A DNA stretch of 50,435 nt. Origin: Acidobacteriota bacterium. Lineage in GTDB: Bacteria > Acidobacteriota > Terriglobia > Bryobacterales > Bryobacteraceae. The stretch covers positions 1 to 50,435 of the forward strand of contig JANXXI010000293.1 of assembly GCA_025350695.1 (NCBI GenBank), given 5' to 3'. Under the pieces are notes generated by a model that made no database searches, was not told the origin of the DNA, and saw only the letters and a list, made by a program, of their open reading frames with translations. Numbering within the stretch: the stretch's first letter is position 1; the number at the start of each line of letters is the position of its first letter. This document shows, one piece after another, positions 43,750-50,435 of the stretch. Made by a program: the position numbers and the translations under genes.

Positions 43750-45557
43750 TGCACTCGTTCCCGCACATTAAATTCCAACTTCCAGCGCCGCCCATCCCGG
43801 GCGACACACCACAATTCCAACACGCCTGTCTCGGTAACAAGACTTTCAAGGGTAACGCGGACGACGCCTTGCGAGGGTTGCCCGGAAGCCTCTTCCATTA
43901 AAACTTCCACCGGGCTCAACTCTTCGAGCTCATCGCCAATCACTTCGATCATGGCCCCGGCCGGGTCCTTCTTTCTAGCGGCGGAAGCGAAGAACCGGAA
44001 TTCGGCGGGCTCGCCGACCAGCAACCCGAATTCGCTCGAGCCTTCAATGCGAACGGAGGTCCCTTCTTCCATGCCGAATGGCGCGACCACCAACGCTTTA
44101 AGCGGAGGGCGCATGCCGGGCACGGCCGGCATTGCCGATTCCACTCCGACGTAATAGGTACGAGGCACACCGCCCCGAATTCGAATGCCACGACCCTGAC
44201 GGGCTTGGCCGTAGTAAGCTGCGCCGCGCGCCACGGCGTGCATCAGATCCTCGCCCTCCAAAATCGCCGCGGGCGCGGTCGATTCCGCAGTGAGCCAGCC
44301 GTTCAGGATCTCCAGAATTCGTTCTCGGAACAAAGGAGCCCGAAATACTCCACCGTTTAGCAGCACGTGAGTGGGTGCGGCCAAACCACTGGCGGTGCGC
44401 CGAATATTGACGGCCGACGGTTGGCGCAAAAACTTCACAAGATGCCGGGGGATCGCGGCATCGGACGCATAGGGCAGACCGGCTTCAGTCAAGGCTATGC
44501 GTCGTGACCTTTCGGGCAACTCGTCGCTTCTGGTCTCAGGGAGAAAGCCGTGTAGAACCGAGTCAACTGTGTCGCGCTTTAACGAAGCCTTGATCGTGCC
44601 GCCGATCAGCCCCGTTCCACTGCCAAGAATAGTGACCGGTTCTTGTTTTGCGGAAGAACCCTCGCTCAATAGCTTTTCCTTCGCCACTCGGCAGCGTTGC
44701 CAAAGTGTGTGCAATTGCATCGAGTCGAGCTTCACATTGCGGCTCGCCAGTTCCTGCTCCACCGACCGCGCCAACGCAAGGTCGATGTTATCGCCACCCA
44801 ACAAGATGTGTTCGCCCACTGCGACGCGCTCCAGTTCCAACGACCCAGCTTTGTCGGAAACCGTGATCAGCGTGAAGTCCGTAGTGCCGCCGCCAACATC
44901 AGCCACCAGGATAAGATCACCTGCATGAACACGCCCGCGCCAATCGGGATGACGCTCCAGCCACGCGTAAAATGCCGCCTGCGGTTCTTCAAGCAACACC
45001 ACTTCACCGTAACCGGCGGCCTTGGCGGCTTCCAGGGTAAGATCACGCGCCACGGCATCGAACGATGCGGGGACGGTAATCAGAACTTGTTGCGAAGCCA
45101 GGGGAGCCTCAGGATGTTGCTGGTCCCAGGCATGGCGCATGTGCTCCAGAAAGCGGCGCGATGCCTCAACCGGCGAGATCTTCGCGATGCCCTCGGGCGC
45201 ATTGATAGGAAGCAATGACGAGGCGCGGTCGACGCCTGCGTGAGACAGCCAACTCTTGGCTGAGGTCACCAGGCGCCCGGGGACTTCGACGCCTCGTTTT
45301 TGCGCGAACACTCCGGTGATTACGCGCGGCGCCGGGTCCCAGGGCAGGGCATTGACGCCGGACGCCATGTCCGATTCCTGTGGCAAATAGAGCGCGGAAG
45401 GCAACAAGGCCTCCTCGCCGACTTCGCCTCGATTAATGAGTTGCGAGATCGGGAACAACTCAACCGGCGTTGCCTCCTCGTCCGATGCAGGGCGTGCAAA
45501 GGCAAGACACGAGTTCGTGGTTCCTAGATCAATTCCAACGACATACTGTGCGGACAA
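43746..45557 (-). CDS. Hsp70-family protein, first of a tandem pair
   Basis: This 603-residue Hsp70-like ATPase starts at a TTG (45557). It has VVGIDLGTTNSCLAFARP, LILVADVGGGTTDFTLI and HVLLNGGVFRAPLF as its nucleotide-binding motifs, and a short beta substrate-binding part (to 603). It resembles the downstream 888-residue protein closely in the ATPase domain, so the two are probably ancient paralogues. The gene starts 103 bases after the DUF2760 gene and continues directly into the second Hsp70. Together they are expected to form one protein-folding or remodelling unit of unknown client. Confidence 0.9.
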   Translation of the reverse strand: MSAQYVVGIDLGTTNSCLAFARPASDEEATPVELFPISQLINRGEVGEEALLPSALYLPQESDMASGVNALPWDPAPRVITGVFAQKRGVEVPGRLVTSAKSWLSHAGVDRASSLLPINAPEGIAKISPVEASRRFLEHMRHAWDQQHPEAPLASQQVLITVPASFDAVARDLTLEAAKAAGYGEVVLLEEPQAAFYAWLERHPDWRGRVHAGDLILVADVGGGTTDFTLITVSDKAGSLELERVAVGEHILLGGDNIDLALARSVEQELASRNVKLDSMQLHTLWQRCRVAKEKLLSEGSSAKQEPVTILGSGTGLIGGTIKASLKRDTVDSVLHGFLPETRSDELPERSRRIALTEAGLPYASDAAIPRHLVKFLRQPSAVNIRRTASGLAAPTHVLLNGGVFRAPLFRERILEILNGWLTAESTAPAAILEGEDLMHAVARGAAYYGQARQGRGIRIRGGVPRTYYVGVESAMPAVPGMRPPLKALVVAPFGMEEGTSVRIEGSSEFGLLVGEPAEFRFFASAARKKDPAGAMIEVIGDELEELSPVEVLMEEASGQPSQGVVRVTLESLVTETGVLELWCVARDGRRWKLEFNVRERVQ

Positions 45558-45660
45558 ATTAGATTACCCTTTCGAGAAACACGCGCAAACCCCAAGCCCC
45601 GGCGGCGAGGGACCCTCGTGTTCCTCCAAATATTAACGTTGCTGCGCCTGGTATTTCGCG

Positions 45661-46176
45661 CTATTCGATTTCTATTTCAGCTTGCGCCAAAACATTCAAA
45701 TTCTGACCACCGGAAACGGAAGGCAGGTTAACTTTTTCGACTTTCCAACCCTTGTGGCGTAAGGAGCCACCTTGCGGCTTCCCTTTTGCGGGAACGTTCC
45801 CTAGAAACTTTACGCCTTCCCCGGCGAGGTCGCCTGCGGCTGTGGCGCTTGTGGTGGTCCCCTCCACGCCATCAATGATTGGACGGAGCGTGAAGTAGCG
45901 CTTCAAGGCGGTGGCCGATTGTTCGTGTACGTTGCGAACCGCAGCGCCGATCTGGTCGTCAGAATAAGCGGCGACGTCTTCCATAAGGAAGTCGACCAAC
46001 CGGGCGTCGCGTTGCAAGATGCCGAGTAACTGCAGTGCTCCATCCGAGGCCCGGACCTCTTTCACCGGTGCGACCGGTTTTACGACGGTAGGCCTGACGT
46101 AGCCCAGGTCGCGAGCGTCATCCTCGGACAGCTTGCCTCTAAAGAGAATGCTGAAGGCTGCGGAAAAACGTGACAA
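45661..46176 (-). CDS. DUF2760 family protein, lead gene of the tandem Hsp70 cluster
   Basis: The recognised DUF2760 part runs from LSRFSAAFSILFRGKLSEDD to the end. I place the start at a TTG (46176), about nine bases after a GGGGGA ribosome-binding-like site. The open frame reaches 46314, but the extra residues come from a repeated intergenic sequence. Conserved-looking segments are DGALQLLGILQRDARLVDFL, YSDDQIGAAVRNVHEQ and SLRHKGWKVEKVNLP. The family is uncharacterised and commonly precedes two Hsp70 genes, as it does here. It may be a co-chaperone or client-specific adaptor (inference). Confidence 0.8.
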   Translation of the reverse strand: MSRFSAAFSILFRGKLSEDDARDLGYVRPTVVKPVAPVKEVRASDGALQLLGILQRDARLVDFLMEDVAAYSDDQIGAAVRNVHEQSATALKRYFTLRPIIDGVEGTTTSATAAGDLAGEGVKFLGNVPAKGKPQGGSLRHKGWKVEKVNLPSVSGGQNLNVLAQAEIEIE

Positions 46177-46217
46177 TATTGGAAATCCCCCGAAAATACA
46201 AGGATACAACGGGAAGG

Positions 46218-46273
46218 GGGCGCGAGGCTCTGGAACTGAGGTTGGGAGTTGCGATGCGGCACGTACTGGGAGC
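46218..46273. repeat. Direct repeat, copy 1 (downstream of the large unknown gene)
   Basis: The first 30 bases (46218-46247, containing CGAGGCTCTGGAACTGAGGT) are identical to 49014-49043. The next 25 or so bases are similar and both end GTACTGGGAGC. The repeat lies between the large unknown gene (ending 46380) and the DUF2760 start. Confidence 0.85.
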
Positions 46274-46379
46274 AGGCCCATACGAGGGCAGTTCTGAGAG
46301 TTCCTTGTGGCCACGGCCGAACCCCCATGCTACGATCCCGAATACGGTTCCGGTCTCAAAGTATGAAATTGGGAGGCAG

Positions 46380-48911
46380 CTAGGCCAACTCATCAAACCC
46401 CAACTCCCGCGCCAGCTTGCTAAAATCATAGCCGGGATGGCCCTGTCTCCGCTCCCGCTCGCTTCGATTGATGAAGTCCTTCAGCAACTCCTCAAGTAAT
46501 GGGCGCAGTTGCTTCGATGCCGCCGCCTGACGCGGAGTGCTACCTTTGAGCGCAGGCAAGGGGATGTCCGGCCAGGTGGAATAGTGTTCTTCTAGATACT
46601 TCTGGACGATCTCCATTTGCACTTGCTCGGGAATCTTCGGCTTCTCCTTGGGCGAAGGATCCGCTTGACGCTTGCTCATCGCTTCCTCGGGAGTTTCAAC
46701 CTTATCCTTCAGGTGAGCAATTTTTCCGGCAAGCACCTGCTCCAGCAACGTCTTTCCGCGATCCAAACGGCCTTCGGAGTTGCAGTCCAAGATCATGTCG
46801 CGGCCCTTTATCCGAAACATGCCGAATGAGCGCCGTCCCCTTCCCGCAGACCCCGGAACATCCAACCACGCGAACTGGATTTCTCCATCAGAATCGTCGC
46901 GCTGCAAGGCCGGATGCGCTTCGAGCACGCTCACCACCGCAGCCTTGTCCAATAGTGTATATTGCGCTTCGCAGAACGCCAGTTGCTCACCCTCGAAATT
47001 GCTGATCTTCATGTTTCCGGTGTACGCCGAAGATGTCTCGAAACCTTTCAATCGCAGCACGTGGCCATTTGCCTTAAGGAACTCTTGCCAAGTCTGTTTT
47101 TTCGTTTTGAGCAACTTCGCCCATTTAAGTAAAGGAGGAACGTGCAGCCGGTCGACCCTTAACCCGTTGCCCGAAAGGATCCAATTCCCTTCAAACGGAA
47201 GGCGCCGGACGAGCGAAAAATCGAGCTCAGTTCCCTCGTGGCTCAAAGTCACATCCTGGATGAAGAAAGTATCTCCGGAAAATGCATCTTTCGCATGAAA
47301 GCCTCGGCCTGGTTCAATCTTCAGGATTTCGAGGAGGGAAAGATGGGCTTTAGACCAGTCACCTAGCATACGCCGTTCCTCATTGTCGAAGAGGGAAGAA
47401 TCGTTCCGGACACACGCCATTACCAAGCCATCGGGCAGCCGTTTGGAGGTGTAATCGTAAACCAACCAGTCCATGAAAGCATCTTTGTTTACCATTTGAT
47501 CGGCGCAAGACTTAGGGAGTTCGCGAAAGCCCTCGGAAAAAATGCGATACGCCCTCTCGAATTCCACTTCGTTGATAAGGCTGTCGACCAAGTCCCTGAT
47601 TTTCATTTGCAACGCTCGAATTCTTCCATCGGGATCGTACCAGACCGGGGGCCCTTCTTCTATTTCCTCTAAGTTGTCTCCATCGTGAAACTCGTCTTCA
47701 TTTCCCTGTGCGAAATTCTCGAAATCATCCCACTCGTTCATGAGATCGGCACAGAATTCGTCGAGTGGCAAGTTAATCAGGCTTTCAGCTATGTTAGAGG
47801 CTTTTAGTTCGGCGCCATTTAGCAAGCCTTCCAGCACATTTTCAACCCGTCGATCCATTTTGCGGCGAATCTCACGATATGCTTTCCGCAGCCGTAGTTC
47901 CGCCAAAGGCCGGTCAGCAAGCAGCATGGCCTCGGCAATGGTGGCGAACATTTGTTCACGCGCGAAGGCTGGGGCATCCGGAACAGAATCCAGTAAGACG
48001 TCCAGAATGTCAACAGCGTACTTGACGTCGCGAAGATGCCACAGATGATCGGCCAAATCGGGCAGAAAATCGGACTCGCATTCCGCGGCATAGTCACGAA
48101 TGGCCGCAACGGCTCGATCAGGGTGGCGCTTGGCCAATTGATGGAAGGCCCAGCATGCGGCGTACTCGATGTCCTCATCACCGTCGTCCTCGAGTTCCAG
48201 CATCCACGCCAGATGGCGCGCTTCGCCGATGGCCCCCAGAATTACAACCGCTATAGCCACGGCTTTTGCGTCAGGTTCCTCGAAAAAAGGGTCGGCATAC
48301 GACCGCAATAATCCTTCAACCGTTGGGAGGATCTTTTCCCCGAAAGCTACGGCTTCTTCCACCAGACCTACGCAGACCAACCCTTGGGCTTGATCCAGGA
48401 TTTCCTGAAACAGGTAGTGATGTTCCAACGGACCGCTGGCGGCTCGCTGACTTTCGTGTTTTTCCCGCAGTCGATCGGCGACTTCCTCAATCACCAGAGG
48501 CTGGGTGAGGTCCAGTTGCGCTTTCAACGCCGGATCATCGTCAGGTTTCGACATCAGCCACGAATCAAAATGAAGATTCGCCTTTCGAATTGCCAACTCG
48601 TAAGCGAAAAAAGCTCCGTCACCTGTGGAATTTGTTTGAGCATTCAGCCGGTCCAAAACCTCCTGCCAAGTAATAAAAAAGATTGGAAGATGAGGCAGCG
48701 CTTCCATTCCGCGGAGCACGTAGGTCTCGGCGGTTTTCGGGTTGCCGGAGGCCAAAGAATTGGCTACGGCGGCGTGAAGAAAGAATGGGTTTAAAGGCTC
48801 AAGACTTAGCGCTTGTTCCACTAGATCGAGAGCCGGCACGCTCTCGTTTTCCATGAATTTTGAAACCACCTGAGCGCGCTTGTCGAGTAAGGTCTTATCA
48901 GGGTGAAGCAT
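46380..48911 (-). CDS. Large protein of unknown function with TPR/HEAT-like helices and a conserved C-terminal domain
   Basis: The preferred ATG is 48911 (843 residues; MLHPDKTLLDKRAQVV), with GGAAG ten bases upstream. An in-frame GTG at 48944 would add 11 residues. A relic copy upstream keeps the same leader and ATG, which supports this start. Residues 1-400 are helical, TPR/HEAT-like (ALDLVEQALSLEPLNPFF, YAACWAFHQLAKRHPDRA). An acidic stretch (NEDEFHDGDNLEEIEEG) lies near 420. A central region of mixed structure follows. The C-terminal 75 residues contain WPDIPLPALKGSTPRQAAA and a YDFSKLARELG ending, a pattern I recall from SEC-C-type and antitoxin-associated proteins. No signal peptide or catalytic motif is evident. 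It is transcribed towards the Hsp70 cluster. Confidence 0.8.
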   Translation of the reverse strand: MLHPDKTLLDKRAQVVSKFMENESVPALDLVEQALSLEPLNPFFLHAAVANSLASGNPKTAETYVLRGMEALPHLPIFFITWQEVLDRLNAQTNSTGDGAFFAYELAIRKANLHFDSWLMSKPDDDPALKAQLDLTQPLVIEEVADRLREKHESQRAASGPLEHHYLFQEILDQAQGLVCVGLVEEAVAFGEKILPTVEGLLRSYADPFFEEPDAKAVAIAVVILGAIGEARHLAWMLELEDDGDEDIEYAACWAFHQLAKRHPDRAVAAIRDYAAECESDFLPDLADHLWHLRDVKYAVDILDVLLDSVPDAPAFAREQMFATIAEAMLLADRPLAELRLRKAYREIRRKMDRRVENVLEGLLNGAELKASNIAESLINLPLDEFCADLMNEWDDFENFAQGNEDEFHDGDNLEEIEEGPPVWYDPDGRIRALQMKIRDLVDSLINEVEFERAYRIFSEGFRELPKSCADQMVNKDAFMDWLVYDYTSKRLPDGLVMACVRNDSSLFDNEERRMLGDWSKAHLSLLEILKIEPGRGFHAKDAFSGDTFFIQDVTLSHEGTELDFSLVRRLPFEGNWILSGNGLRVDRLHVPPLLKWAKLLKTKKQTWQEFLKANGHVLRLKGFETSSAYTGNMKISNFEGEQLAFCEAQYTLLDKAAVVSVLEAHPALQRDDSDGEIQFAWLDVPGSAGRGRRSFGMFRIKGRDMILDCNSEGRLDRGKTLLEQVLAGKIAHLKDKVETPEEAMSKRQADPSPKEKPKIPEQVQMEIVQKYLEEHYSTWPDIPLPALKGSTPRQAAASKQLRPLLEELLKDFINRSERERRQGHPGYDFSKLARELGFDELA

Positions 48912-49013
48912 ATTAAGGTATCTTCCAGATTGAACTGTCTCCACAGACTAGCAAGTCTTGTTGAAAAGTGCACACGTTTCGTCCCAACCACCCCTTTGTT
49001 CTTGATTGTCACC

Positions 49014-49067
49014 GGGCGCGAGGCTCTGGAACTGAGGTTGGGATTTCGATCGACAGGTACTGGGAGC
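49014..49067. repeat. Direct repeat, copy 2 (upstream of the large unknown gene)
   Basis: This is identical over 30 bases (49014-49043) to copy 1, in the same orientation, 2,796 bp away. That spacing is close to the length of the large unknown gene plus flanks. It follows the relic gene fragment on the minus strand in the way copy 1 follows the intact gene. Confidence 0.85.
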
Positions 49068-49145
49068 GGCTCTCTTAAGGCGCGAGGTATCCAATGAAAA
49101 ATTTTGTAACGTTGCGAAATGCGGTCCTCACATCCAGGCAGACGG

Positions 49146-49330
49146 CTAGCCCAAGAGGCGAAGGTGAGCAATTCTTCCGGCAAGCACCTGCTCCAGCAAC
49201 TTTTTTCCAGTTCTAAACGGCCTTCGAAACTGCACTCCAAAAGCATGTCGCGGCCCTTCATCCGAAACATGACGAATGAACGCCCCCCAAGGGTAAAGCA
49301 TACTGGGATATCTTCCGGATGAACGCCGTC
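49146..49330 (-). pseudogene. Internally deleted relic of a second copy of the large unknown gene
   Basis: On the minus strand the leader and first codons (GGAAGATATCCCAGTATGCTTTACCC, 49293-49318 region) match those of the intact gene. They run straight into sequence matching its C-terminal part: FVMFRMKGRDMLLECSFEG, against FGMFRIKGRDMILDCNSEG in the intact gene. One base is missing after EGRL, so the rest (KLLEQVLAGRIAHL) is in another frame and stops at 49146. Roughly 690 codons between the start and this segment are absent. It is a non-functional remnant. Confidence 0.85.
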
Positions 49331-49685
49331 GCGCACACTTACGATTTGGCGGTGGAGCATCCCGAACTCGCCTCGGCACACTCCTCGCATTCCGGCCGCT
49401 GCGTTAATTCGCTTTTTCACATCATCGAGTAGGTGGAAGAGGTAGTGGAGCAAAACCGCCCGCAGCGCGGGTTGGCCAATTGACCGGCACTGCTTTCAAC
49501 GCTGCGTAGGTATGGATGCGTTGAATTCGCTCTACTAGGTGACCCATGAAATGGCCCCCCTGTATCATCAGCGCGTTAAAGATTTTGCCGTCCGCGCTCA
49601 GGAGGCGAGCTACGTTAGACACATTCGACGATACAGTAGGCGCCGCCATCCCGATAATAATTGCACTGCGGGAGGTGTGCGCATC

Positions 49686-50105
49686 ATGAGCCAACCCAAT
49701 CCATTCGATGAAGCAGCGTTTAACAAGTATATGGACGAGCTCCCCGATCTGTTAACCGGTGAAAGGACCGGACCTGATGGCGTTTTCCCCGATGGCAGGT
49801 TCTACGATTATGACGATGCACTTCAGGCCACCATTGAGACCGCTCCTGACGGCAGGCGGTACATCGGGAAGTTCGAGAATGGCGACCTCGCCGGTCCGAA
49901 CGGCTCCGCCAAAGGCGCCTTTTTTCATCGCCACGTGCAAAGTGGAATTTGGCATCTCTTAATCCGGATCTTATTGCCAAGGAGATCGCTCCTGAAGATC
50001 CATCCGGAGCAGCCTTTCCGGCTAATTCAATCAAGAAAGCTCAACGTATGCGGCTCGTGGGGTGGGGCGACTCTTTCGTTGCCGAGGGTATCCGTCCTGA
50101 TTTGA
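49686..50105 (+). CDS. Hypothetical protein, possibly frameshifted
   Basis: An ATG at 49686 opens a frame reading MSQPNPFDEAAFNKYMDELP, then DGRFYDYDDALQ and RRYIGKFENGDL, which looks like real protein for about 75 residues. After about 49920 the composition becomes unnatural in this frame, while another frame from about 49949 to 50185 reads LNPDLIAKEIAPEDPSGAAF and DLKLIEAGGLRVGKI. A frameshift near 49930-49950 could join the two, so this may be one damaged gene. No family is recognised, and the ribosome-binding site (GGGAGG about ten bases before) is fair. Confidence 0.45.
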   Translation: MSQPNPFDEAAFNKYMDELPDLLTGERTGPDGVFPDGRFYDYDDALQATIETAPDGRRYIGKFENGDLAGPNGSAKGAFFHRHVQSGIWHLLIRILLPRRSLLKIHPEQPFRLIQSRKLNVCGSWGGATLSLPRVSVLI

Positions 50106-50185
50106 AATTGATCGAGGCGGGTGGTCTTCGTGTGGGTAAAATCGCCCGCCCTCAACGTCACACGCGTGAAGCTTCGCGTCTCTGA
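49949..50185 (+). pseudogene. Possible out-of-frame 3' part of the preceding hypothetical gene
   Basis: This frame is offset by two bases from the gene starting at 49686. It reads LIAKEIAPEDPSGAAFPANS and then RLVGWGDSFVAEGIRPDLK to a stop at 50185. Its protein-like composition begins where that of the first frame breaks down. It has no ribosome-binding site. It might instead be an independent short gene. Confidence 0.3.
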
Positions 50186-50385
50186 AGGAGGCCACTCGGT
50201 CCCGCTCGGCGCAGTCGTCGCACGCTACCCTCGCGCCCTCGACAGCATGCCTTAACCCGCCCAAATTGACAAAGGCAAGTTAGTCTCGCTCCGTCCGTCC
50301 ATCCCCATGTGGGCGGGCGGAGCCTTCGGGAAAGAGGTTGAGCAATTCCGAATCGAGCGACATCAACAGCGGAGTTAATATAGGA

Positions 50386-50435
50386 ATGACCCAATCCATG
50401 ACTACCGCTACACTCCCCATCACCACCGGCGCCGA
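50386..50435 (+). CDS. Start of a gene cut by the right edge
   Basis: An ATG at 50386 follows GGAG at suitable spacing and opens the frame MTQSMTTATLPITTGA to the window edge. A second ATG at 50398 is in frame. Too little is visible to assign a family. The 200 bases before it hold no other gene that I can support. Confidence 0.4.
   Translation, partial: MTQSMTTATLPITTGA

Noticed and set aside
45661-46314. Longer DUF2760 protein from 46314
   Set aside because: The extra residues derive from the repeat element and are Pro/Arg-rich and unlike the family.
48821-49453. 210-codon minus-strand frame taken as a real gene
   Set aside because: Only its middle matches the unknown gene; the rest crosses the frameshift, the repeat and the start of the intact gene.
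1-50435. tRNA, rRNA, riboswitch or insertion-sequence genes
   Set aside because: No cloverleaf, rRNA segment, known riboswitch core or transposase motif was recognised by eye.

Overview
The window looks like a chromosomal segment from an Acidobacteriota member close to the Bryobacteraceae/Solibacter group. This is inferred from gene content, because no rRNA or tRNA is visible. The pointers are two very large TonB-dependent-receptor-like proteins with an N-terminal carboxypeptidase-regulatory domain, a protein with the VWFA domain typical of Acidobacteria, c-type cytochrome proteins of the PSCyt/PSD1 kind shared with Planctomycetes, secreted sulfatases, and a Ser/Thr kinase with TPR repeats. 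No CRISPR array, intact insertion sequence or prophage was seen.

Layout, left to right. 1-7138 (minus): a partial M36 (fungalysin) secreted metallopeptidase cut by the left edge, then a sulfatase co-directional with a receptor, which suggests uptake and desulfation of sulfated glycans. 7139-8600: a gene-poor stretch with two diverged copies of a roughly 170-bp sequence and pieces of decayed reading frames. 8601-16201 (plus): a tightly coupled six-gene operon encoding an acyl carrier protein, an acyl-CoA-dehydrogenase-like flavoprotein, a class II synthetase-like amino acid:carrier-protein ligase, a DUF1839 protein, a GH2 beta-mannosidase-like enzyme without a signal peptide, and a fused double alpha/beta-hydrolase. 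This is the strongest candidate for an uncharacterised pathway. 16221-22140 (plus): a c-type cytochrome/WD40 protein, a PPC-domain protein and a DUF1549/DUF1553 cytochrome protein. 22216-24034: three small or secreted proteins ending at a good terminator.

24054-28873 (minus): a Ser/Thr kinase-TPR protein coupled to an S41-type protease. 29184-35213 (minus): a small secreted protein, a receptor with a long Gly/Pro-rich insert, and a VWFA protein, likely one transcription unit. 35460-40962: a Rid-family protein with a Lys in place of the catalytic Arg, a decayed higBA-like toxin-antitoxin pair, a Ser-type sulfatase, a MaoC-like hydratase, a Thr-rich TPR protein, a PP2C/SpoIIE phosphatase that has lost most of its sensor domain, a REPIN-like double hairpin and an AhpD-like protein.

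41083-46176 (minus): DUF2760 followed by two divergent Hsp70 proteins, the second with a long extra C-terminal region. Upstream lies a large unknown protein (46380-48911). Its promoter-proximal side carries an internally deleted relic of a second copy, and 30-bp identical direct repeats sit about 2.8 kb apart, indicating an old tandem duplication. The right end holds a small possibly frameshifted gene and the start of another gene cut by the edge.
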